From Prorocentrum cordatum (Eukaryota > Sar > Dinophyceae > Prorocentrales > Prorocentraceae), in assembly GCA_963575745.1 (NCBI GenBank), contig CAUYUJ010003669.1, positions 1,267,250-1,319,749 of the forward strand: a DNA stretch of 52,500 nucleotides, in the 5' to 3' direction. Both the position numbers and the translations under genes were made by a program. Of this stretch, positions 21,358-32,129 are shown piece after piece (position 1 is the stretch's first letter; every line of letters starts with the position of its first letter). The notes beneath the pieces are model-generated. The model saw nothing but the letters and a program-made list of their open reading frames with translations. It had not been told where the DNA came from and ran no database searches.

Positions 21358-21522
21358 TGTCGACGTGATGTGTTTTTTCCACAACAGGCGGTTTTGCCTT
21401 GCTGCAGGCAGGTCCAAAGAGGCTAAGCCCTCCGTCCGCCCTAGCGTCGGGAGGGCTTGTAGCAGAAAGCGGCGTCGGGAAGGGAGGTAGGCGGCAATGG
21501 CAGCAGTGAGTTTCAACAGTCA
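21358..21522 (-). repeat. 5' LTR of the copia-like element
   Basis: Element-sense sequence begins TGACTGTTGAAACTCACTGC and ends ...CGTCGACA, so it has TG...CA termini. It pairs with 11,673-11,833. The stem AAGCCCTCC (21,425-21,433) with GGAGGGCTT (21,450-21,458) is retained. Confidence 0.9.
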
Positions 21523-21672
21523 TGGTGACTGACTGACTGCGCTGTAGGTGATCCTGTCGCGGTGCACTCGATGGATTTGCTGCTATGCCACGGTCGCGGC
21601 ATAACTGTCAGAAGCGGCGCAAGGACGCGCGTCAAGGCGAACAGAAAAAGTGAGGCGCTTGCTGATTGCCGC

Positions 21673-22020
21673 TCATGGCTGCGGCTCGGGCGGCCGCAGC
21701 ACACGCGTTCTAGTTTCCCCGCGGGTCACTGCTTCCTTGCCAGCTGCCCTCTGCTTGTCGTCGGCGGCTCGGACAGCATCGGCTGACAATATGGGTATCT
21801 TGCCTGCCTTCATCTGCGCCCTGCACCACTGCGAGGAGTACCGTAGGTGGTGCAAGGCTCGCGCACGGGTGAAATAGTCGTATCCACATACTGGACAGCA
21901 CGACGTGCACACGCCGCTGGTGGGCTGCAAGCCCCTGTGAACCCTTGCAGCCGAGACCGCACTCGGGGTAACATACTACATCAAACTGGGTAGCATCGGC
22001 TGGGCAGCGCGGCGGCTGCT
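21673..22020 (-). pseudogene. C2H2 zinc-finger tail of a non-LTR retroelement
   Basis: Two finger motifs occur in adjacent frames. The first is VVCYPECGLGCKGSQGLAAH then QRRVH (C-x3-C-x12-H-x4-H, about 21,940-21,990). The second is CCPVCGYDYFTRARALHHLR then YSSQWC (C-x2-C-x11-H...C, about 21,830-21,900). Closely similar finger pairs close the ORF of dinoflagellate LINE-like reverse transcriptases. No RT domain is upstream: a GAT microsatellite starts at once. This is therefore a truncated remnant lying beyond the 5' LTR of the copia element. One frame change separates the fingers. Confidence 0.65.
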
Positions 22021-22039
22021 TCCTCCGAAGCCGGCGGCG

Positions 22040-22440
22040 GCCAGGTGATGGTGATGGGGATGGTAATGGTGATGGTGGTGATGATGTTGCCGATGCTGAT
22101 GAGTTTGGTGGTGATGATGCTGGTGATGGTAAGAGTGACAATGACGATGGTGATGCTGATGATGTTGATGATGATGCTCATGATGATCCTGATGTTGTTG
22201 TGGATGATGATATTTATGCTATTGATGGTACTGGTGACGATGATGATGCTGATGATGATGATGATGCTGATGACGACGCTGCTGATTGTGATGATGGTGG
22301 TGATGAGGATGAGGTTGAGGATGGTGGTGATGCTGACGATGATGCTGATGCTGATGCTGATGATGATAATGATGATAACGAGGACTTTGATGATGGTGAT
22401 GGTGATGGTAATGGTGGTGATGATGATAATGATAATTATG
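22040..22440. repeat. GAT/GGT microsatellite
   Basis: About 400 bp of (GAT)n with GGT and GCT interruptions. Open frames here are poly-Met/Asp artefacts. Confidence 0.93.
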
Positions 22441-22975
22441 GGGGAGGGGGGGAGGCGAGAAGAACAGGAACACGGGGCGCTGTCTCTCCAAACTGGGGAC
22501 CCAACAACACATGAGCGTTGGCAACAAAAGGGAGTGGATGCGGGTACCCTAATGAGGGAAATTCCGAGAAGCGTGGATGAGGGAGGAAGGGTGCGGCAAT
22601 GAGAAGGGCAGAAGATGCTTGACTGTGACCCTGATGAAGCTTGGCGCCTGTCAACAGAGCGAGGGCGGAGGAGGCAGGAAGGAGAACGGTAGTAAGCCGG
22701 AGTGATGATGAGAGCGGAGCTGCAGTGGAGCTGAGTGAATGCAGAATGCAGACATGGAGGAGGGAGAGGAGGAGGAGGACAAACAGCTGGAGGAAGGATG
22801 ACGTGACGGACTGCGGGGCAGGAGAAGGAGGGAGGAATCCAATCCCTGCACGTTGCCAGTAGGCGCCCGAGGGCGCGGTCATCGTTCAAGGCTGATGCTG
22901 CTAGACTGGAGTGGCCTCCAAGAGGCCCATCCTCTCTGAGCCGTCCATTCCTCCCCATCTCCACCCTCCTCCTCC
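22441..22975. other. No gene seen
   Basis: Purine-rich unique sequence. Open frames lack domain-like character. Confidence 0.5.
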
Positions 22976-23330
22976 CCCTCGTCCCCTTTCCTCGCGCCCT
23001 CCCTCGCTCCCCCACCCTTCCCGATGACTCGGGGCGAGGGCGCCTCCACCTCCTCGTCTCTCCTCCTCCTCCTCCTCCTCCTCCTCTTCCTCGTCCTCCT
23101 CCTCTTCCTGCTCCTCCTCCTCGCTCCTCGTTCCTCGCGCCGCGCTGCTCCTCCACGTTCCTCGCTCCTCCCTCCTCCCTCCTCCTCCTCCCTCGTCCAT
23201 GCTTCTCTTCCTAATCCCCCCCCCTCTCCCCCCCCCTCCCCGTCCCAGCTGTCCCCCTCCTCCTCCTCTCCTCCAGCTCCTCCAGCTCCTCCTCTTCCTC
23301 CTCCTCCTCCTCCTCCTCTTGGGGGCGGCG
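22976..23330. repeat. CCT/TCC microsatellite
   Basis: Pyrimidine-rich trinucleotide tract with C-runs near 23,218-23,240. Confidence 0.92.
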
Positions 23331-24184
23331 GCGTCGGTGACGCGCGGGCTCCGAGCACGCACCTCACGTTGGCAAAGGTAAGGGGTGGCGGGGGGGGCGC
23401 CGCACCCCTTGTCCCCTTGAGCCAGAGGAGGACACACGCCAATCAGGAGAGGGCGTTCAGAGGCGCTGGTGTGCACACGCAAGACGCGAGGGTAGACGAT
23501 GACGCCGACGGCGGCGGCAATGAGACCGCTGATCGATGAACCTACGAACTGGTCATGCTCCAACTAGTCTGCGTCTTAAGTCGTTTCGCTTCCGCTATCA
23601 TGACCCGCCTGCTGATGGTAACATCTGCGCTGTCTTGCTATCAGGATGACTGTGAATCTCCTCTTCGTGCCCACACTTCGTTTGCCGCTTGATGTTCGCA
23701 TCGTCAAATTTCCATTTGGAATTTCACAAAAGACAGTCAACACATGGACTGTCAATGTGGCAAGCACCTTGCCTTGCCGCAGTTTCGGCGGATGGCCCGG
23801 AGAGGCCAAAAAGACGGATCCCCATTCAGTGTCAGAAAGTTTGTGGCTGTCTCGCCTTCTCGGGCTCGGCATTCGTGGGTGCAAACTGGATCAGCACGCC
23901 TCAAAAACACGATCTGAGACGGCCAATCGACGGCCCCAAAAGGCCTCAAGGCGGCTCCGCGACGGCAAGACGAGACCGTCAATACGGCGAGGAGGGTCCC
24001 AAGAGGGCTCGAAAGAGCCCAAAGGCGGCCCAAGAGGACCCCCAAACAAAATCCCTAGACAGCTCCACAGGAGCCCAGGGCAACCCCGGGACGGCCCAAA
24101 TCAGCTCCAAAAGTAAAGGTGAAAGATGTGACAGTTGTCGGAGTCCTTCATATGTCTCGTCAAGCCCACCATCTGCAGTAGCAG
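23331..24184. other. Unassigned; ends in 'ggccccaaaaggcc' repeats
   Basis: No recognisable gene in 23,331-23,920. 23,930-24,110 is the degenerate Ala/Gly/Pro-type short-period repeat also seen at 6,096-6,660. Confidence 0.5.
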
Positions 24185-24511
24185 CCTTATACTCATCACT
24201 ATCATCATTATTGCCGCTCTGATCATCACCAACATCATCAGCACGATCATCATCATCATCAACTGTACAATCATCATCATCATCAGCATCAGCATCATCA
24301 TCATCGCCATCATCAATATCATCATCATCATCAGCAGCATCATCATCATCAGCATCATCACCAACATCATCATCATCAACAATATCACCGACATCATTAT
24401 CATAATCGTCATCATCATCAGCATCATCACCATTTTAAGCGTCACCATCATCATCACTATGGTCCTCGTAAGCATCATCATCACCATCACCATCATCAGG
24501 ATCATCATGAG

Positions 24512-24553
<42 letters not shown>

Positions 24554-24905
24554 AATCACCATCATCAACATCCTTATCATCATCATCCTAATCATCACCG
24601 GCACCATCATCATCATAATCGTCAGCATCATCAGCATGATCACCAGTTTGAATATTAACAACACCATCACCACCATCACCCTCGTAATCATCATCATCAC
24701 TGGCAGCATCATCATCAACAGCATCACCATAGTCATCATCATCACCATCGTCATCATCATAAGCATCATCATCAGCAGCATCATCATCATTTTCATCCTC
24801 AACCTCTTCAGCATCATCATGATCATCATCATGACCATCATCATGATCATCATCATCAGCATCATCATCATCATCATCATCATCATCATTATCGTGGTCG
24901 CCCTC
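24185..24905. repeat. Long ATC microsatellite
   Basis: About 720 bp of (ATC)n with GCATC and ACC interruptions. Plus-strand poly-Ile and minus-strand poly-Met frames are not genes. Confidence 0.96.
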
Positions 24906-25009
24906 GTTGTCGTCGTCTCACACCGTTTGAATAGCGCCTCTTTCTCCTCGGCCTCGTCACCTTCGTCGCTCTGGAGGCACCCCGAAGCTTCAGAGGCCCC
25001 CCTGGATCT

Positions 25010-25560
25010 CTGGCAATGCTGGGCAATGCCGCACATTGATTGGCACTGCTTGGTGTTGTTTCCCATTGCTTTGCGCTGCCACGGGGGAATGGACCTTGTT
25101 AGCCTTGTTAGCATTTCTGGCAATCCGAACCAGGCGTGGCAGGAGGAGAAGAGAGGGGCGAGAACATGAAAAACCGAGGAGCAAGCGACGGAGGAAGAAG
25201 AGGAGGGAGCGATGTAGTCCCATGCTTTGCGATGCGCAGGCTGAGGAGGAGGATGGCGTAATGAATTCCCATGCGGACGGCCCCCTAGAGCCCATGGCTT
25301 GGCGTTCCTCGGCATTGCGTGGCATTGCCGAGGAACCTTCGTAGCCTGGCATTGATGTGCATTTCTTGGCATTGCTTGGAGGCATACGGCGACCAGGCCC
25401 AAGCGTGCCACCTGTCCCCATAGGCTGGGCACCCAGACTCGTGAGCGTCACGTGTTCTTGGCAATGCAGTGCATTGCTTTGCTTGACATTGAACGGCATT
25501 GTCTTTGCATGGTTTGGTGTTGCATTGCGCTGATTGGGGGTGACAACAAAAGACTAGACA
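25010..25560. repeat. Degenerate 'ggcattgcttggcattgc' repeats
   Basis: Irregular repeats of 'tggcattgc' and 'gcattgcgtggcattgcc', strongest at 25,010-25,120 and 25,300-25,540. Confidence 0.7.
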
Positions 25561-26990
25561 AAGAAAGACCGAGGAACCTGAGAAACGCAACGCAGAACCA
25601 AGAACAAAGAACCCGAGGAGCGCAGCAAGGAACCAAGATCAATGATGCCTCTGACAATCCTAGTTCTCTGGTAACGTATCGTTCTCTCCAGCCTCTGGTT
25701 GCCCAAGACGCCACAACAGACCTCCACGATGTCCCCATGAGGCCTTCGAGATTACCCCAGAACGGTCCAGTGTGCCCTTTTGTAAGAGTGCCCCACGACG
25801 GTCCAAAACACCTCCAACATCGCCAAAAAGCGCTGTGCGATCGGAATATCTCAACCCTACTCCTTGGCTTGATTTTGCGCTTCGCATGTTCTTCTGCGCG
25901 TGTTCCCTTCCTCAGTTGTTTGTGTCTCTCTCTCTCTCTCTCTCGCCGTCCCTCTCTCTATCTCCTTTTGTCCACATACGCTGTTCACGGTTGCTGCCAT
26001 ATGAACTGCGCACAATATTGTCTGATAATTCCTCTCTGCTCTCTCTGCTCCACTCTGCTCTGCAATCCCGGGTACGCACTATGTGCCCTATACTCTCTCT
26101 TTCTCATCGCGGATGCAAAGACCCGGAAGCCATGCAGTCTCAAATATCAACTCTCCACTCTCTATGGTCAACTCGGCTCACAACTCTCTGACTCTTTGAC
26201 TTAAAATGACGAGGCACTTGGCCACAACCAAGACCTTCCAAACCCCAGATCCTGACATTGCCTGGAATCGCTTAGCTTGAAGCCTGGGAACTCTCGGGAA
26301 CCGGGACACTGACAGAAACGCTGGAACCGAAAAGCAGGAAACCTCGGAACCCTCGGGAACCAGGTCGCCTGACGGAATGTGCGCCGAAACTTTGCCTACT
26401 CTTCCAGCATCCGCCAGGACCCCAACAGTGCATTGATTAGGAAATTTAGTGTGCGGATGGCCTAATCGCGCGCTGAAATTCAGACATCGCGCCTGCAACG
26501 TATGTCACCGCTTTTGGACCAGGAATGCGAGCAGGATCTAGTTTCCACATGCACAGCGAAATTACGAGGCGGCTAGTATCGCCGAGAGTCGCATCAAACT
26601 GCGTAGACTTGTTGAATTAGACTTCGGACATCGATTGCCACGACGCTGGTCGACGCCTTCGTTATCCTAATGTCAACGGACTGTGTTCGGAGAAGGGCGG
26701 TCTTTACGTGACCCTTGCCTTCCCCTAACTTCCTTCCTTCCCGCCATCTGGTTCCGTCCGCCACTTCCCCATCCTTGCGGGGTGGAAATGTATCCATCAC
26801 CACGGCTGGTGAAAGGTACTCCGAAGCCCCGGCAGGTGGCGCATGTGGATACACTTAGCCCCCCCAGGGCACGAACATGTCCACATCCACCATCCACCGC
26901 CCCCCGATGTGAGATCCCCGCACATCGATCCCCCAAGCGGTGGTGATGGATAAAATCCGCCGACCCTGCGGGTGTGAGACGTCTTTCCGA
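25561..26990. other. Unassigned; TC tract and an inverted-repeat region
   Basis: A (TC)n tract lies near 25,926-25,950. At 26,791-26,807 'tatccatcaccacggct' is inverted at 26,936-26,952 (one mismatch), with partial pairing beyond the arms and an inner 7-bp stem (26,905-26,911 with 26,921-26,927). No gene is supported. Confidence 0.55.
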
Positions 26991-26997
26991 CTGAGTA

Positions 26998-27057
<60 letters not shown>
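26998..27057. repeat. GTC microsatellite
   Basis: Almost perfect (GTC)n, about 19 units. Confidence 0.95.
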
Positions 27058-27060
<3 letters not shown>

Positions 27061-27119
27061 ATCGCTCCCGGCCTTTCCCGGGCCCTCCTCCTCAAGCGAT
27101 CCAGCCAAACGTCAATCGA

Positions 27120-27694
27120 ACAACGTCGTGATCGATTCGAAGGGAAGCGTCTTCTGTTTGGTCACTTCCTTGCTGGGGGGGGTCGTGCGGGGGGGGGTCC
27201 CAGGGGTGGTCCCAGGGGTCGTGACCTCCCCCTGGGGGTCCCCCCTGTGGTCCAGTGGGACAGAGGGTGGTCTCCCTGCGGACAGGGGAACTCAGGAACC
27301 CTCCCTCCGCCTCCCCCCCTGTGGACAAGGGCCCCTCCTCTCCCCCCCCCCTCCCCCAGGAGGCACCTTCCTCGCTCTTATATGCTGTTGCCGGGTGCTG
27401 CGCGTTTCGCCACATGCCCCCAAGACGCATCGGATCCGCTCCGCGGCGGCTCCAAGTGACAACGGAGGTTCCCAAGAAGTCCCCCAAGAAGCCCCCAAAA
27501 AGAGCCCAAGAGGCTCCCAAGAGAGCCGCAAGAAGGGCTTCGTCGTCATCGTCGCCGCCGCCGCCACTGTCGTCGTCGTCCCTCTTCAAGGTCGCCGGCA
27601 CCGGCGGCCAGGCCTTCCCAATGCTTGGCTCGGACCCTTAGTTCTTGGCTCGGACCCAAAATACTTGGCTCGGCTGAGACATCGGCGAACCCTT
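27120..27694. other. No gene; G/C-run-rich sequence and short repeats
   Basis: Many G- and C-runs (27,174-27,360), a 'cccaagaagcccccaaaaag' patch at 27,470-27,530, and three ~24-bp copies of 'cttggctcggaccc' at 27,623-27,680. Confidence 0.55.
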
Positions 27695-29350
27695 CTCTTT
27701 CCCTCCTCCTCCCCTCCCCCTCCCTTCTCCCATCTCCTCCTCCTCCTCCTCCTCCTCCTCCTCTTCCTCCTGCGCGCCCTCCTCCTCCTCCTCCTCCTCC
27801 TCCTCCTCCTCCTCATTATCATTATCCTCCTCCTCCTCTTCTTCTTCTTCTTGCTCCTCCTCCTCCTCCTCCTCCTCCTCCTCCTCTCCTCCTCCTCCTC
27901 TCTCCTCCTCCTCTCCTCCTCTCCTCCTCCTCCTCCTCCTCCTCCTCCTCCCTCCTCCTCCTCCTCCTCCTTCCTCCTCCTCCTCCTCCTCCTCCTCCTC
28001 CTCCTCCTCCTCCCCCCTCCTACTCGTTGCTCCTCGCTGCTCCTACGCGTTGCTCCTCGCTCCTCCTCCACCTCCTCCTTCTCCTCATCGTTACTCCTCG
28101 CTGCTCAGCGCTCCTCGCGGCTCCTGCTCCCCGCGAGCGCGCCCGCGCGTTGCGCGCTCGGAGCTGGGACCGCCTCGCAGAGCATCGGCGTCGGCTTCTG
28201 CGGGGCGAGGGCAGCGGGAGGAAGGCGGCCCAGAGATCAGAGGCTCCGAGGTTTGAGGTGTTTGGGCGTTGTCGTCGGCTCTCTGCAGTGTTCCTGCCTT
28301 GGGATGCCTTCCAGTGGCTGCGCCTCGCCCAGAGCGGTTTTTTGGGTGACCGCATGGTCCCGCACGGCCGCCGGAGAGCCGAGTTATGGCCCCAAAGCCA
28401 ATGGGCAACGGAGAGGCACAACCAGAGATGCGAGGCTCCGAAAAACTCGGAGCGGCGACGTTTGGCAATTTCCGGCCTCCCTGGCCCTCAACTGGCCCCA
28501 GAGCAATGAGAAAAACAGCTCGGCAAGACCAACTGGCCCTGGGGAACTGGCCCCCACCCCCCTGCGAACATCTGTGTGCCACTTCTGGGCCAGTCCTGAG
28601 CTGCTGAGTGCGGGCGCGAGAACTTCGCAGCCGCACCCGTGTCCGTCTGGGCGCGAGACACGCACAGAAACACGCGGGCGCGCTGGAAAGAGCGACCCTC
28701 CTCCTCCTCCTCCTCCCCTCCTCCTCCTCCTCCTCCTCCTCCTCCTCCTCCTCCTCCTCCTCCTCCTAAGCCCGTGCGACGGTCTCGGCCTCCGCCCTGC
28801 ACTTCCAGCGCGGGCGCTGAGAAGTCCGCAGGCGCGCTTGCCAAGTCCACGAGCGGCCCTCGGGAGAGAACGTCGGGACCTGGGAAGCATTGGAACGCTT
28901 GACGTCTGGGTGGGCACCGCGGCAGAGAGAAAAAGGGCGCCTGGCTCCTCCTCCCTCCTCCTCCTTCTCCTCCTCCTCCTCAGCGTTCCGCTTTCCGCTT
29001 TCCGCGTTCATCCCGCGCTCCTCCTCCTCCTCCTCCTCCTCCTCCTCCTCCTCATCATCATCATCACTACTGCTCGTCGCCAGTGCTCCTCGCTCCTCCT
29101 CGCTCCACCCCCCTCTTCGCTCCTCGCTCCTCCTCGCTCCTCCCCCCTCCCCGTTCCTCGTTCTTCTTCTCCTCTCTGGTGAAGGTGGGGGGGGGAGTGA
29201 GGAGGAGCAGGAGGAGGGTGAATACTAGAAGAAGCAAGAGTTGCGGCAGGGGGAAAAGGAGAATGAAGAAGAAAAGAGAAGGGGAGGAGAAGGAGGGAAG
29301 ACGGAAAGGAAGGAGAAGGGGAAGAAAGTAGGAAGGAGTGAAGAGGATAA
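27695..29350. repeat. Cluster of CTC microsatellites and purine tract
   Basis: (CTC)n tracts at about 27,738-28,015, 28,699-28,767 and 29,018-29,052, then a GGA/GAA purine tract at 29,185-29,350. Long frames are Leu-, Ser- or Pro-rich artefacts. The unique islands 28,130-28,690 and 28,770-28,940 show no recognisable domain. Confidence 0.9.
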
Positions 29351-29649
29351 GGAGCAGGTATGGAAGAGCATGACGAAGGCTGTGGACTTGAATCTAAACC
29401 TCCATGCTCCTGACTGGCGGTAGACCGCCTGGCCCCTTCAGCGCGAACTTCCCTTCACAAAAACAACCCGCCCAATCGCCGACAATTCTGGCCGTGACGC
29501 AATGGGCTGAAGCAAAAAAACACGGAGAAATAATGCACGCAGCGGATTGGAATTGTTCACACTTCGTGCATCCCCACTGGAGCCCATCCCAAAACAGGAA
29601 CTGCTTGCGAAGTCCACAGATTGCCGATAATTGTCGAGTCGGTCAGCAT

Positions 29650-29965
29650 TATATGTGAGCGTTTTGGTGGCCTCTTGAGGCCATCGCGGGGCTATCTTGG
29701 GTCTACCGTGAAGGCCTCTTGGGCCCTCTTGCGGCTCCCTTGGGGCCCCCATGGGCAGATCCTGGAGCTCTCTTGGGGCCCTCCTGGCGGCCTTGGAGGC
29801 CCTCGGAGGCCATCGATCAAAGAAAGGGTGGTCTCCGATTGGGTCGTCTTGCGGGAGCCCTCAGAATGGCCTCGCGGGGCCATCTTGGGGCGTTCGTGAG
29901 ACGAGTCTGAGCGCGCTCGAGGCCACGTGCAGGCCCTCTTGGACCCATAAGTGGGCCCCCCTTGG
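29650..29965. repeat. Degenerate 'ctcttggggccctcttg' repeats
   Basis: Complementary-sense version of the 'ccccaagagg' family seen at 6,096-6,660. Confidence 0.65.
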
Positions 29966-30338
29966 GGGCCACATTGGAGTCATCTCGAACACCTGAAGAG
30001 CCCATCGGAAACGAACAGGTGATACGGCAAAAAAGACAAGGTTCCTTGGACAGATGTTTGCCTCTCGGTGGCTTCCCTGGGAGGCCCGGAGGGCACCTGG
30101 ACCAGCCTGGGGCGGCCTTGAATCATGGTGCAGGGATAGCATGACCTATGTTGAAGTATGTTCCAAGCCGCTCGAGGCGAATCGTTCTGATGCCCCAGCG
30201 CTTTAGTTTGCTTTGATTTGCTTATGGCGTAAGAACTGATCTGGATGCTGATGTTCCCTCCCTGTCCACCTCCCTGTCCACCGCAGCCTGACTTGACGCA
30301 GCAGCGCTTTCGGCCCCAGCCCCGGATGCGGCGACGCA

Positions 30339-30351
30339 AGGGGCAGGGCGA

Positions 30352-30397
<46 letters not shown>

Positions 30398-30400
30398 GAA
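30339..30400. repeat. GAC microsatellite
   Basis: (GAC)n encoding poly-Asp in one frame. Confidence 0.93.
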
Positions 30401-30434
30401 GTCGAGGCCGAGGACGACGGCGACGACCCAGCAC

Positions 30435-31130
30435 ACTAGCCAGATCGTCCGGGCAGATCAACCAGGTAGACAAACCAGACCACCAAGGTAGATTAACCAG
30501 ACCAACCAGACCAGCTAGCAGTTCGGACCAGCGAAGCAAAGACCAGACTACGCAGACCAATCTGCCCGGACCAAGCAGACTAGCCAGACCAGCCAGCCAA
30601 ATTAGCCAGGTAGACCAACCAGACCAGGCAGACCAGCTAGCCATTCAGACCAACAAAGCCCAGACCAAACTAAGCATACCAACCTGTCTGGACCAAACAG
30701 AACAGCTAGACCAACTAGTCGGACCGGCCAGATAGTCCAACCCGACCAGTTTAAGTCTAGTAAGCTGGAGCTTAAGTCCCAAGCTTTAAGCTTGCTCTGT
30801 TCAACCTTGGCGTCCCGCCGTGGGCTAGTCTGGTTGGTCTGGCTGGTCTGGTCGAGTCCTCATTTTCGTAGCTTTCGTCGTCTTGGTCGTCATCATTTTT
30901 CTCGTCGCACTCGTGATCATACTCGTCGTGCTCATCCGTAGTCTGCGTTCTGTCTGCCTTCTGTTCTTTGTCCTCTCTGCCCGTCGCAACTTTGTTGCCC
31001 ATTCGGCATAAGTTCCGCCGGATTCCGATTCAATCCGTACCAGACCAGCCAGACACAGGCCAGACCAACCAGACCAACCAGACCAGCCAGACCAGATGTA
31101 CAAACATCCGCAGCGCAAAACACAACAAAG
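30435..31130. repeat. 'gaccagaccaaccagac' short-period repeats
   Basis: Repeats of 8 to 20 bp built from 'accag' and 'accaa' dominate 30,440-30,760 and 31,035-31,100. 30,770-31,030 is mostly unique. Confidence 0.85.
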
Positions 31131-31374
31131 CAGAAACAACCAGAAATCTTAAGCTAACGCTCCAGCATAGCAGACCAGCCAAACAGAATACACAACTGCA
31201 ACGCACAAAAAGTGCAAAGCAATGAACATTGCAATACAAAACAAACTGCATTTCGGTCCTTGACCTCCTAACCGTAAGTTTCAGCACTAAGCTCAAACCA
31301 GATCAACCATATCAGCCAGACCAGATGCAACCAAACATGAAATGCGCAGACGAATAGCAAAACAACAAAAACTG

Positions 31375-32095
31375 CATTGCCAAACAGACTATTGTTCTGT
31401 GGCCGTAGTGGTTGGCGCTGCCTCCCTCGACCTTCCCTAAACCACTCTCGCCCGAATCCTAAGCCGAGGCTTGAGGACGAAACTCAAACCAGACCAACCA
31501 CACCAGCGATACCATATGCAAACAACAACTGCACAACAAAACATACTAAGCTATGGGGTTGACACTAAGCTCACACCAGATCAGCCGGACCAGCCCGACC
31601 AGATGTATCAACAACAGCACTGCACCAGACACTCGCAAAGTAACAACAACTGCACAGCAAAACACAGCTGTGTTCGGTAGTCGTAGTGGTTGGCGCTGTC
31701 TCCCTGGAACTCCCCCTAGACCATTCTCGCCCGAATCCTAAGCTCAGGCTTCAGGACAACGATCAAGACAGACCAACCACATCAGCCAGACCAGATGCAA
31801 AACAGGCTGCCATGCAAAACAAACGGCGAAGCAAACAAAAAACAGCAATACGAACAAAACTGTGTTTTGTGGTCGTAGTAGTTGGTGCTGCCTCCCTGGA
31901 ACTCCCATCTCGCCCGAACAAATCCCACAGCCAGACCAGATGCAAAACACATTGCAAGCCAAAAACAGCTGCAAGCAAGCATGGTAATGCAAAGACAGCT
32001 GTTTTTCGGTGGTCGTAGTGGTTGACGCTGCCTCCCTGGACCTCCCCTAGACCACTCCCGCTCGAATCCTAAGCTAAGGCTTCAGGACTAATATG
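31375..32095. repeat. Interspersed tandem unit, four copies
   Basis: 'ggtcgtagtggttggcgctg' followed by 'cctccctggaactccc' and 'cgcccgaatcctaagct' recurs at about 31,400, 31,680, 31,875 and 32,015. Copies are separated by 'accagatgcaaaacagc' filler of variable length. Confidence 0.88.
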
Positions 32096-32129
32096 AAGCC
32101 ACTCCAACCAGAAACGCCAGACCAGATCT

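Larger units (their letters stand above)
11673..21522 (-). mobile_element. Ty1/copia-like LTR retrotransposon, degenerate
   Basis: A ~9.85-kb element read right to left: 5' LTR (21,358-21,522), primer-binding site (21,344-21,357), gag, protease, linker, pre-integrase and integrase, reverse transcriptase, RNase H, an unassigned ORF, polypurine tract (11,834-11,860) and 3' LTR (11,673-11,833). Integrase upstream of RT is the copia order. The two LTRs share ~160 bp but differ at many positions (roughly 80-85% identical by eye), so the insertion is not recent. All coding parts carry frame changes, and at least two stops replace conserved codons (20,743-20,745 and 14,918-14,920). A fold-back insertion sits at 17,226-17,322. 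The element is presumably non-autonomous now. Confidence is high for class and boundaries, lower for exact domain edges. Confidence 0.92.

Noticed and set aside
23400-23425. 'TGGCTCAAG' on the minus strand as an SL relic
   Set aside because: Only the last nine bases match; the upstream bases do not follow the SL.
22040-24905. Long poly-Met, poly-Ile and poly-Asp frames
   Set aside because: Pure products of GAT/ATC microsatellites with no non-repetitive portion.
27620-27680. Three 'cttggctcgg' copies as spliced-leader relics
   Set aside because: Lacks the CCGTAGCCA half and has a 24-bp tandem period; simple repeat is a better explanation.
27128-29182. A 684-codon plus-strand frame
   Set aside because: Mostly Leu/Pro/Ser from CTC repeats; open only because TCC/CTC units contain no stops.
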